Source: Bryobacterales bacterium | GTDB taxonomy: Bacteria > Acidobacteriota > Terriglobia > Bryobacterales > Bryobacteraceae | Direction of reading: 5' to 3' | Assembly (NCBI GenBank): GCA_003139735.1 | Contig: PLGA01000653.1 | Location: 1-6,066 of the forward strand | DNA: 6,066 nucleotides | Shown: positions 1 through 6,054 of the stretch, piece after piece | Numbering within the stretch: position 1 is the stretch's first letter | Layout: every line of letters begins with the position of its first letter | Notes under the pieces: model-generated | What the model was told of the DNA's origin: nothing | Seen by the model: only the letters and a program-made list of their open reading frames with translations | Database searches by the model: none | Made by a program: the position numbers and the translations under genes

Positions 1-1376
1 CGCATGGTGATGGCGGTTTCCGGCTTGATGGCGCGAACTGCCGGTTCCATCGGCGGCGTCCGATCGAGCAGCTTCATCACCAGGCGAGGCTTTAGCAGCA
101 GCCCGCCATTCGCCACCACCGATACGGCGCGCGCCAGTTGCAGGGTGGTCACGCTGACTTCCTGCCCCATGGAGACGGATTCCAGCGAGGTGCTGCCCCA
201 TTTCGGGAGCGACCGAACGCGGCCCTTCGCTTCACCGGGTAACGGGATGCCGGTCTTGTCGCCGAAGCCGAAGCGTTTCACGTATTCGTACAGTTTTTCA
301 CGGCCCACGGTCCGGCCGACCTCGATGGCGCCAACGTTGCTGGAGTGAGCCAGCACCAGACTCATCGGAAGGAAGCCGTAGAGCCCGGTGTGCGAGTCAT
401 GGATGACGCGCCCTCCGGGTAGCCCGGTCAGCACGCCGCCGTGGCAGTTGATGGGGCTTTCCGGCCGCAAGTCGGTGGTTTCAAGCGCCGCCGAGAGCGT
501 AATCACCTTGAAGACCGATCCCGGCTCGAATGGCACGGAGACCGCGTGGTTCTGCCGCGCGGCGGGAGGCTCGTTGGGCCCGGGCGGCAGATTCGGATCG
601 TAGGTTGGATAGCTGGCCAGCGCCAGAATATCCCCGGTGTTGGGATCCAGCGCCACCACGCTGCCGCTGGCTGCGTTGTGCGCATCCACCGCCGCCGCGA
701 TCTCGCGCTCGGCGACGTATTGGAGGCGTTCGTCGATGGTCAGGGTCAGCGGCTCGCCGGGCTTGGCCTCGGCGGCGACGCGCGAGTCGATGGGGCGCCG
801 CTTGACGTCGGTCTGGTCCATTTCCCTGCCGGGAATCCCGCGCAGCTCCATGTCCAGGGTCTTTTCGATGCCGGCGTTGCCGCTTTCCGCAAAGTCCACC
901 GATCCCAGGACATGCGCGGCCAGCATTCCGTTGGGATAGTGGCGCTCCTTCACCTCGCGCACGTCGATATATCCGACGGGCTGCTTGCGGATCAATTGCA
1001 GTTGTTCGGCGGTAATGCGGCGCGCCACCAGCAGGTCGCCGCGATGGTTGGCGAGCGCCTGCGCCATCTTGCCGTACAACTCCGCGCGGTCCACGCCCAG
1101 GATCCGGCTGAGGAGGTCGGAAGCCGGGGCGATATCCACTTTGAGCGGGTCGATATACACGGAGTTCCCCGGCACGCTCAGCGCGAGCGGCTGGCCCATG
1201 CGGTCGAAAATAGGGCCGCGCGGCGCCGGGATCTCAATCGCCATCTCCTGGCGCGCGCGCGCCACATTGGCGTACTCCCGGTGGTGAACCACCTGCAGCG
1301 AGACGATTTTTAAGAATATGGCGGCGATCCAGAGAAGAAAGATCGCGCCGAGCCAACCAAGACGACGATGCACCAT
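1..1376 (-). CDS. ftsI: Class B penicillin-binding protein, FtsI/PBP3-like septal transpeptidase, C-terminal part beyond the window
   Basis: This is a peptidoglycan DD-transpeptidase, membrane-anchored with its catalytic domain outside the cytoplasm; FtsI crosslinks septal wall together with FtsW. I translated 458 codons with no stop before the window edge. Residues 6-22 form a single hydrophobic anchor. Residues 53-67 (RGPIFDRMGQPLALS) are the typical opening of the PBP dimerisation domain. The transpeptidase domain shows the active-site SxxK as S287-V-F-K290 within FEPGSVFK, and the SxN motif as S345-S-N347. The third motif, KTG(T), must lie beyond base 1. The ATG at 1376 is the only upstream ATG after an in-frame TAG at 1416-1418; its Shine-Dalgarno sequence is weak, and the next codon is GTG, a second possible start. 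The gene lies 39 bp after ftsL in a dcw cluster, which favours FtsI. A SpoVD-like paralogue or a PASTA-bearing form cannot be excluded because the C-terminus is absent. Confidence 0.93.
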   Translation of the reverse strand, partial: MVHRRLGWLGAIFLLWIAAIFLKIVSLQVVHHREYANVARARQEMAIEIPAPRGPIFDRMGQPLALSVPGNSVYIDPLKVDIAPASDLLSRILGVDRAELYGKMAQALANHRGDLLVARRITAEQLQLIRKQPVGYIDVREVKERHYPNGMLAAHVLGSVDFAESGNAGIEKTLDMELRGIPGREMDQTDVKRRPIDSRVAAEAKPGEPLTLTIDERLQYVAEREIAAAVDAHNAASGSVVALDPNTGDILALASYPTYDPNLPPGPNEPPAARQNHAVSVPFEPGSVFKVITLSAALETTDLRPESPINCHGGVLTGLPGGRVIHDSHTGLYGFLPMSLVLAHSSNVGAIEVGRTVGREKLYEYVKRFGFGDKTGIPLPGEAKGRVRSLPKWGSTSLESVSMGQEVSVTTLQLARAVSVVANGGLLLKPRLVMKLLDRTPPMEPAVRAIKPETAITM

Positions 1377-1415
1377 GCTGCGCTGCGCGACAAGCCGCGC
1401 CCCTCCGAGCGTCCG

Positions 1416-1886
1416 CTACTTCACCATCGCGAAGGTTCCCTCGCCCTTGGGCTCGAGGTAAACCACCTGGCCGGGCCCCGGGAGCGCCAGATTACGGTCC
1501 TTGGCGAATTGCTCCAGGTTTTGCGGGGTGACCAGCTCCGCTTCCCGCAACGCCAGCGCGCGGCGTTGGTCGAGCAGTTGCCGCTCCCGCACGCGCATCC
1601 CTTGCAATTGGTATCCGGCGAGCGTATTGGCCGCTTTGGGCGCCAGCGCTACGGTGAGCAGCCCCAGCGCCAGGCATGCGGTCCCAATGACCGACCAGCA
1701 CCGGCCTCCCGATCCCGGATCTTGCTCGCGCACCAGACGCCCGTTGTCGATTGGCTTGCAATAGAAGAAGACATCTTCGAGAGGAAGCGGGCGCAATTGG
1801 AAGGAATCCTGCTTCGCGCGAACCGGCTCCGGTCCGGGCGCGGCCCCGCCGTCCGTTTTTCGGAAGAATTGAGGTAGTGTGGCCAT
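1416..1886 (-). CDS. ftsL: FtsL-like cell division protein (bitopic, coiled coil)
   Basis: FtsL is a small bitopic divisome protein that, with FtsB and FtsQ, activates the FtsW-FtsI septal synthase. The 156-residue product has a polar N-terminal tail (1-62), one hydrophobic segment (about 64-82) and a charged, heptad-like stretch rich in Leu, Arg, Glu and Gln (about 89-118). It ends with TPQNLEQFAKDRNLALP (120-136), similar to the region after the coiled coil in FtsL/FtsB/DivIC proteins. Primary sequence is poorly conserved in this family, so the call rests on topology and position between rsmH and ftsI. The cytoplasmic tail is longer than in E. coli FtsL (121 aa in total) and contains the motif FFYCKPIDNGRLVR (40-53). 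The ATG at 1886 has a GAGGGGA Shine-Dalgarno sequence about 9 nt upstream. The gene begins 56 bp after rsmH. Confidence 0.8.
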   Translation of the reverse strand: MATLPQFFRKTDGGAAPGPEPVRAKQDSFQLRPLPLEDVFFYCKPIDNGRLVREQDPGSGGRCWSVIGTACLALGLLTVALAPKAANTLAGYQLQGMRVRERQLLDQRRALALREAELVTPQNLEQFAKDRNLALPGPGQVVYLEPKGEGTFAMVK

Positions 1887-1942
1887 AATCTTGTGTCCCC
1901 TCTCTCGCTAAGACCGCTCTCTTACGTTCGCGGCTCGGTACG

Positions 1943-2812
1943 CTATGTCACCTTCATCTCCAGCGCGCGCAGCTTGGCGCTGCGGGATGCCGGGTTCCGG
2001 GCAACTTCCTCGTCGCCCGGCTGGAGCGGGTGTTTGGTTAGAACCAGCGCCCGTCCCTCCGTTCCCAATGCGCGAAACTTCTGTTTGATTTTCCGGTCGT
2101 CGATCGACATGAAGGCGATCGCGACCATTCGTCCACCGGAGTTGAGCAGCTCCGGACCAATTTCGAGCAGACGGTCCAATTCTCCCTGTTCGTCGTTTAC
2201 TGCCATCCGCAGAGCCATGAAAGTCCTGGTGGCCGGGTGCAAACGGCCCGTCCTGGGCACGGCCCGCTCCACGACATCCGCCAGATGCCGTGTGCTCCGT
2301 AGGACGCGTGCCCGGACGATCGCTCTGGCTATCTTCCGCGCTCTCCTTTCTTCGCCTAGCTGATAGATCAGGTCGGCGAGTGCCTTTTCGGGCATGTGAT
2401 TGACTAAGTCCGCCGCTGTTATGCCCGTGGATCGATCCATGCGCATGTCGAGCGGCCCATCGTTCAAGAACGAAAATCCCCTCTCGGGATCCGTGAGCTG
2501 ATAGCGGCTCACTCCAAGATCCGCGAGCAAACCGTCCGCCTTCGCGAATCCAGCTTCCGCCAGGGCAGCCGGCAAAGTGGCAAACGTCCCTTGATGAAAA
2601 CGAATACGCTTCGTCCACTCCGCCGTATTGCGGCGCGCCATATCGAGCGACTCCGCATCCTGGTCGTTGGCGATCAGCATGCCAGTGGTCAACCGTTGGG
2701 CGATCATGGCGGTGTGCCCGCCCAATCCCGCGGTTGCGTCCAGGTAGACTCCCTCGGGGCGAATCGCCAGCATCGCGAGCGCTTCTTCCGGCATGACGGG
2801 GAGATGATCCAT
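1943..2812 (-). CDS. rsmH: 16S rRNA (cytosine(1402)-N4)-methyltransferase RsmH (MraW)
   Basis: RsmH uses S-adenosylmethionine to methylate N4 of C1402 in 16S rRNA in the ribosomal P site, a cytoplasmic reaction. The 289-residue protein has the family landmarks in order: HLPVM at 3-7, the SAM-binding loop DATAGLGGH at 25-33, acidic N49-D50-Q-D52, LADLGVSRYQL (96-106), DPERGFSF (108-115), DGPLDMRMD (118-126), YQLGEERRARKIA (150-162), HPATRTFMALRMAVN (192-206) and C-terminal NPASRSAKLRALE (273-285). It is a little shorter than the usual 300-315 residues. Two normally very conserved stretches differ: SFHSLEDR is AFMSIDDR (233-240) and LGVSS is LGVSR (99-103). The ATG at 2812 gives the expected short N-terminus before HxPVM. 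It lies 6 bp after the mraZ stop with no clear Shine-Dalgarno sequence of its own, so translational coupling to mraZ is likely. Confidence 0.95.
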   Translation of the reverse strand: MDHLPVMPEEALAMLAIRPEGVYLDATAGLGGHTAMIAQRLTTGMLIANDQDAESLDMARRNTAEWTKRIRFHQGTFATLPAALAEAGFAKADGLLADLGVSRYQLTDPERGFSFLNDGPLDMRMDRSTGITAADLVNHMPEKALADLIYQLGEERRARKIARAIVRARVLRSTRHLADVVERAVPRTGRLHPATRTFMALRMAVNDEQGELDRLLEIGPELLNSGGRMVAIAFMSIDDRKIKQKFRALGTEGRALVLTKHPLQPGDEEVARNPASRSAKLRALEMKVT

Positions 2813-2818
2813 AGACCG

Positions 2819-3304
2819 TCACTTGAGCCCCGCCTTCCGCAGCGCGGTGACGGCCGCCGACCCGGCCGTCCTGGCGCGCTGCTTGCGCTCTTCGTACATC
2901 TGGTCGCTCAGAACATCGATCCGCGCTCCGACCGCCTTTAGCCGGACCGGTTGGTTCTCAATGCCCAGTTCCCGCCTCAACTCCGTGGGAACCAGCAGCC
3001 TGCCCTGGTTGTCCAGCGTTGCCTGACCCCCAAGATCGGCCGCGTTGAACAACACGTCGTCGGCCGTCTCGGGATCGGCGGGGTAGTTTTCCAGAAACGC
3101 TTCCGCTTGACGCCAGCCTGGGAGGGTATATATTGAAGCTATATGCCGGTCGAGGGACGTCACGAAGAACTCGGTTACCCCCAGCTTGGCGAAGAACTGC
3201 TGGAAGTCCGTCGGCAGTTTGAGGCGGCCCTTCTCGTCCACCTTAGCTGCGTGGAGACCCAACGGAGCATCGATTTGCGTGGTTTCTTCGTTTCCCCCGG
3301 CCAC
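2819..3304 (-). CDS. mraZ: Transcriptional regulator MraZ
   Basis: MraZ is a DNA-binding protein of the AbrB/SpoVT fold that assembles as a ring and controls the dcw operon it heads. The 161-residue product shows two swapped-hairpin domains with the signature DxKGRxxxP: KVDEKGRLKLP at 21-31 and TLDNQGRLLVP at 96-106, the latter followed by TELRRELGI. The E. coli protein is about 150 aa. The start is a GTG at 3304, with an AAGGTGG Shine-Dalgarno sequence 6 nt upstream. It adds about 14 residues (MAGGNEETTQIDAP) before the point where most MraZ proteins begin. A TTG at 3262 would give a more typical N-terminus, MGLHAAKVDEKGR, but has no convincing ribosome binding site. The C-terminus (from about 135) is basic and Ala-rich. 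The gene is first in the operon, and candidate MraZ boxes lie directly upstream. Confidence 0.95.
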   Translation of the reverse strand: MAGGNEETTQIDAPLGLHAAKVDEKGRLKLPTDFQQFFAKLGVTEFFVTSLDRHIASIYTLPGWRQAEAFLENYPADPETADDVLFNAADLGGQATLDNQGRLLVPTELRRELGIENQPVRLKAVGARIDVLSDQMYEERKQRARTAGSAAVTALRKAGLK

Positions 3305-3333
3305 CTACACCCACCTTACTCCATACCTGACCA
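3301..3333 (-). promoter_or_regulatory. MraZ boxes: TGG direct repeats at exact 10-bp spacing
   Basis: Read on the minus strand, TGG occurs at 3333-3331, 3323-3321, 3313-3311 and 3303-3301, each exactly 10 bp from the next, as TGGTC, TGGAG, TGGGT and TGGCC separated by 5-nt spacers. MraZ of E. coli is known to bind three TGGGN repeats separated by 5 nt upstream of its own gene, so the spacing fits. Only one of the four is a perfect TGGG. The fourth overlaps the GTG start codon of mraZ and may be chance, leaving three good candidates. Binding here would cover the ribosome binding site, and probably the early transcribed region, giving negative autoregulation of the whole cluster. Function is inferred. 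Confidence 0.7.
3311..3317 (-). promoter_or_regulatory. Ribosome binding site of mraZ (AAGGTGG)
   Basis: AAGGTGG on the minus strand differs from the AAGGAGG consensus at one base and sits 6 nt before the GTG at 3304. It supports GTG as the mraZ start. It also contains the third TGG box, so operator and ribosome binding site coincide. Confidence 0.6.
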
Positions 3334-3345
3334 CTATTGATAGTG
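3332..3345. repeat. 14-bp inverted repeat beside the MraZ boxes
   Basis: CACTAT (3332-3337), TG, ATAGTG (3340-3345) is a perfect 6-bp inverted repeat with a 2-bp centre. It abuts and slightly overlaps the first TGG box. It is AT-rich within a GC-rich genome and is better suited to a dimeric protein site or a promoter element than to a stable RNA hairpin. Its upstream arm (CACTAT on the minus strand) stands 17 bp after a TTGCAA sequence, so it could also act as a weak -10 element. Confidence 0.4.
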
Positions 3346-3443
3346 TCACGAGATTCGAGGCTTTGCAAGAGGTATTTTGCAGAACCTACTGAAACTTCTA
3401 TGGTTAGTGGTCCACAAGCAGTTCTACACTGATTGAGCAACAC

Positions 3444-3471
3444 ACTATATATAGGAAGCAGTGGCGAACAA
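3444..3471 (-). promoter_or_regulatory. Candidate sigma-70 promoter for the mraZ operon
   Basis: On the minus strand, TTGTTC (3471-3466) and TATAGT (3449-3444) are separated by 16 bp. The -10 matches TATAAT at 5 of 6 positions and lies in a TATATATA stretch that stands out from the surrounding base composition; the -35 matches 3 of 6. Initiation would fall near 3437, leaving a leader of roughly 130 nt containing the inverted repeat and the MraZ boxes. A weaker alternative closer to the gene is TTGCAA (3368-3363) with CACTAT (3345-3340). Confidence 0.4.
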
Positions 3472-3509
3472 TAAGCGAAGATAGGGCGGGTTTTAAGGTC
3501 GGTGGGGGG

Positions 3510-3561
3510 AAAACAACCGATTCCGTCTGTCCCCAATGGAGACAATCGAACCGAGTCGGTT
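3510..3561 (-). terminator. Candidate terminator after the 707-aa secreted protein gene
   Basis: On the minus strand just after the TAG at 3564, AACCGA (3561-3556) can pair with TCGGTT (3520-3515). Inside lies a 7-bp stem, TGTCTCC/GGGGACA (3544-3538 with 3534-3528, one G-U pair) and a 3-nt loop. A short GTTTT (3514-3510) follows. AACCGA can alternatively pair with the adjacent TCGGTT at 3554-3549. The T-run is short and the outer stem is interrupted, so termination may be partial, letting some transcription continue toward mraZ. Confidence 0.4.
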
Positions 3562-3815
3562 AGCTACTGCGACAAATCCTCACCAGTCAGAGTCGCTGCG
3601 CGCGTAACAGTGCTTCTGTTGTCCACAACCAGGCTCAGATAGCCTGTGGCATTGCCCGCCGGGGAGTTGTCCTCGACGAACGCGAAGCCGTGGGCGAACT
3701 GGAAGTTACAGACCGCGAACAGGTAGCCCAAGAAACCGACGTTGGGAGCGATGCCGGTGGCCAAGGGATCACTGGCCACAAACGCCCAAGTCTGGCCCGG
3801 ACCGATTATGGGACC
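3537..3815. repeat. Direct repeat, copy 1 (279 bp, 3' end of the 707-aa gene)
   Basis: This stretch aligns without a gap to 5776-6054 at a constant offset of 2239 bp. It covers the last 83 codons of the gene plus 27 bases beyond the stop codon. The longest identical run that I found is 38 bp (3571-3608 with 5810-5847). GAGACAATC outside the coding region (3539-3547 with 5778-5786) is also shared. At the protein level about 68 of 83 residues match by eye. Confidence 0.9.
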
Positions 3816-5687
3816 CGGGCCGGTGGGATTCGGTGGCGCAAATTGGGCCGAGCCTGCCGTCACGCCGGAGCCAAAGTAATACAACGTGCATGCGGAATTC
3901 GGATTGGGCGTGGCCGGAACCGGCACGGAGTTCCACGGGTCGGCGCCAGTGTTCGAAATTGCAATGCCGGTCTCCCAATGTTGCGTGGCGGTCACCTTGG
4001 TGGTGGTCACGAAGGGGAAGAGCAGGGTGGTCTGGCAGGGCACGATGGTCAGGAAGGGAGCCGCGGCGACGGATGTTGCCGCAAACCGCGGAATCCAGGC
4101 GGCGGTTGCCGGAGATGAGGTCCCTTGAGTCGGAGCATAGGCAAGCTGAACGGCCCCGGTGGTACCCGTGGCAGGCGGCGTCAGCGTGCCGTATGTGACG
4201 TACACCGCAAACTGGAAGGTTTGGGCGGCGCTGTAGTTGTTATTGGTGACTTCCCAAACGGCTTCGGCCGCGCCGCTCTTGACGGTCAGTTGCACGACCG
4301 GAACGCCGCCGACGCAGGCTGGAGTAGATCCGGCGCCATTAGCGCAGGCGCCCGCCGCCGTCGCAGCATAGGGCAAAGTTTCGCCACCGGAAGTAAGAGA
4401 GATTAGTTGCGCGTAGGGCGTCGTCTCGGCATCGCCAGGACCAGAGCCTGTCAGCGTCGCGGGCGTACTGTAATTGACCACGTTGGTCGTCGATACAAAG
4501 ACGGCCGCGTTGGCGGGGAAGTTCGTGAATAGCGCCTTTAAGCGTGTCCCGCTATTGGCCAAACCGGCTGTGATAGCGCCGACCGGCGTGATAAAGCCGG
4601 ACTCCGAGTTTATTGAGGAATAGGTGACGCTTGAGCCGCTTTGAGTAACCGTGATGCTCCCGGCGATTGCGCCAGGCAGGGCCGTCTGGACATCACCGGT
4701 CAGCGCGTCGCCGGCGGCTGCGCCAGTACTCAGCGGCAGGGCCCTGGTTTTGAACGCATTCGCGATGCCCTCTTTGAAGCTCAATAGGGCCGTATTCGCC
4801 GCGAAATTGCCGGACCCGTTCGCGGGCTGAAGGACGGCCGGTTGGCACAGCGACAGGCCCGAGAGCGGCGTGACGGCAGTGGTCAAACTGGCGGTGCTGT
4901 TGGCGACGATGGCGCTGCTGTTCGTCAGCGACAGGGTGGTTGCGGAACCGATCGTCGTCCCGGTAAGAGTCGTCGTGTTGCCGGGCGTAACCGTAACGGT
5001 TGCCGTAACGCTCGAAGCGGAACCGGGGGTCACGCGAACATTCATGATGCGATAGACGCGCGTGACGCCAACCTGCACCGGCGCCATCACCGGCACGTTG
5101 CTGAAGCTGACTTGGTTCACGCTTTGCTTGTTTGTGCTATTGCCGACCACGCCCTGGTAAACATTAGCGGCGCCGGGAGCCGGAAATACTCCCGCAGGCG
5201 ACGAAGTCAGGGACATGACGTAAAAACCACTGGTACCGTTTGCCGAGAGCCCCTGATAGGCTTGGCAAGCCGCGGGAATCGTGGCGGCGGTATTCTGCGC
5301 AGCGGTGCAAACGGCAACCTGGGCATTCTGCCCAAAGTTGGCGGCCAGCGGATTGGTGGTAACCGTGTTGGGTTCGTCAATGGACAGCAACGCTTCCGAA
5401 GCGCCGCTCGCGGAAGTGGCGTCGACATTGCTCGTGACGGGCACGCCGAAGTTCACGGTGATATTGGCCCGGTCAGTCGGATTGCCAAGGGCTATCGGCG
5501 CAGGGCCGCCCGTGCAGGTAATCAGAATGTCCCCCACGAGTTCGGTCGATCCCTCCGAACGAATCGTTGGCGTAGTGGCCGCAGTCACGCTACAACTAAT
5601 CGGCACGGGCGTAATGACCTGCGCACCGGCCAGAGTTGTAAACCCAACCAGGACGGCTAGCGCAGCGACCCACTTGTATAGATTCAC
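3564..5687 (-). CDS. Secreted Ala/Thr/Ser-rich protein of unknown function
   Basis: I do not recognise an enzymatic family. The 707-residue product starts with a clear Sec signal peptide: K5, a hydrophobic core at about 7-20 and an AGA cleavage site after residue 22. The rest is rich in Ala, Thr, Ser, Gly and Val and poor in Lys and Arg, with many beta-type stretches, as in extracellular Ig-like or adhesin-like proteins. An N-terminal segment has C32 and C58 spaced as a possible disulfide. A middle region holds AVWEVTNNNYSAAQTFQF (476-493). A C-terminal module (about 545-707) includes C551, ETGIAISNTG, C600 in CTLYYFG, C660 in FAVCNFQFAHGFAFVED, and the tail AATLTGEDLSQ. No C-terminal membrane anchor or sortase motif is present. 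Translation starts at a GTG (5687) with an AAGAGG Shine-Dalgarno sequence about 8 nt upstream. The C-terminal module is nearly repeated in the next gene upstream. A surface or matrix role is inference only. Confidence 0.85.
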   Translation of the reverse strand: MNLYKWVAALAVLVGFTTLAGAQVITPVPISCSVTAATTPTIRSEGSTELVGDILITCTGGPAPIALGNPTDRANITVNFGVPVTSNVDATSASGASEALLSIDEPNTVTTNPLAANFGQNAQVAVCTAAQNTAATIPAACQAYQGLSANGTSGFYVMSLTSSPAGVFPAPGAANVYQGVVGNSTNKQSVNQVSFSNVPVMAPVQVGVTRVYRIMNVRVTPGSASSVTATVTVTPGNTTTLTGTTIGSATTLSLTNSSAIVANSTASLTTAVTPLSGLSLCQPAVLQPANGSGNFAANTALLSFKEGIANAFKTRALPLSTGAAAGDALTGDVQTALPGAIAGSITVTQSGSSVTYSSINSESGFITPVGAITAGLANSGTRLKALFTNFPANAAVFVSTTNVVNYSTPATLTGSGPGDAETTPYAQLISLTSGGETLPYAATAAGACANGAGSTPACVGGVPVVQLTVKSGAAEAVWEVTNNNYSAAQTFQFAVYVTYGTLTPPATGTTGAVQLAYAPTQGTSSPATAAWIPRFAATSVAAAPFLTIVPCQTTLLFPFVTTTKVTATQHWETGIAISNTGADPWNSVPVPATPNPNSACTLYYFGSGVTAGSAQFAPPNPTGPGPIIGPGQTWAFVASDPLATGIAPNVGFLGYLFAVCNFQFAHGFAFVEDNSPAGNATGYLSLVVDNRSTVTRAATLTGEDLSQ

Positions 5688-5717
5688 TTCAGTTGCCTCT
5701 TTAGGATTCCAAGTTCC

Positions 5718-5746
5718 AGAATAACGGTACCGAACGACAAGAGCAA
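5718..5746 (-). promoter_or_regulatory. Candidate promoter of the 707-aa secreted protein gene
   Basis: On the minus strand, TTGCTC (5746-5741) and TATTCT (5723-5718) are 17 bp apart, matching the consensus at 3 and 4 of 6 positions. The space between the upstream terminator and the GTG start is only about 57 bp, so any dedicated promoter must be here. The -35 would overlap the end of the terminator T-run. The match is weak; the case rests mainly on position. Confidence 0.3.
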
Positions 5747-5773
5747 AAAAAGAGGGGGGCCGAAGCCCCCCTC
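5745..5773 (-). terminator. Strong rho-independent terminator with UUCG loop
   Basis: On the minus strand, GAGGGGGGC (5773-5765), loop TTCG, GCCCCCCTC (5760-5752) forms a perfect 9-bp stem closed by C-G on a stable UUCG tetraloop. Seven T residues follow directly (5751-5745). It lies 29 bp after the stop codon of the partial upstream gene and should end that transcript before the 707-aa gene. Confidence 0.93.
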
Positions 5774-5775
5774 AG

Positions 5776-6054
5776 TAGAGACAATCAAACGGAGCGTGTG
5801 AACTAGTTAGACAAATCCTCACCAGTCAGAGTCGCTGCGCGCGTAACGGCGCTTCTGTTGTCCACAACCAGAGCCAGATAGCCCATAGCGTTGCCGGACG
5901 GGGAGCCGTCCTCGACGAACGCGAAGCCATGCGCGAACTGGAAGTTGCAGACCGCGAATATGTAGCCGGCGAAATTGACGTTGGGAGCCAAGCCGGTGAA
6001 CTGAGGATCACTGGCTACGAACGCCCAATTCTGCCCTGGGCCGATTGTGGGGCT
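5776..6054. repeat. Direct repeat, copy 2 (279 bp, 3' end of the partial upstream gene)
   Basis: This is the partner of 3537-3815, ungapped at offset 2239. Similarity stops near 5776, just before the terminator hairpin, so the two genes carry different terminators. At the other end it fades around 6055, where copy 1 encodes a Pro/Gly-rich linker, although the window edge limits the view. Confidence 0.9.

Noticed and set aside
263..276. DKTG sequence in the penicillin-binding protein, resembling the KTG catalytic motif
   Set aside because: It comes too soon after SxN, in the GFGDKTGIPLPGE segment common to class B PBPs. The true KTG(T) lies further toward the C-terminus, outside the window.
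441..1313. Long plus-strand open frame (290 codons)
   Set aside because: It is antisense to the penicillin-binding protein, whose motifs are unmistakable on the minus strand. The plus-strand product has the Arg/His/Gly-rich composition of a shadow frame in GC-rich DNA.
1908..2822. Minus-strand open frame of 304 codons overlapping rsmH
   Set aside because: It is a different frame over almost the same bases as rsmH and shows no RsmH motifs; its Arg/Gly/Ser-rich product is typical of a shifted frame.
3446..3453. TATATATA as a plus-strand promoter
   Set aside because: No plus-strand gene follows, and the sequence reads better as a minus-strand -10 upstream of mraZ.
4842..5660. Plus-strand open frame of 272 codons opposite the secreted protein gene
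   Set aside because: The product is rich in Arg, Gly and His without domain features, while the opposite strand has a signal peptide, ribosome binding site and a paralogue.
3537..6054. Paired direct repeats as ends of a mobile element
   Set aside because: The repeats are the homologous 3' ends of two coding genes; no transposase, terminal inverted repeats or target duplication is visible.
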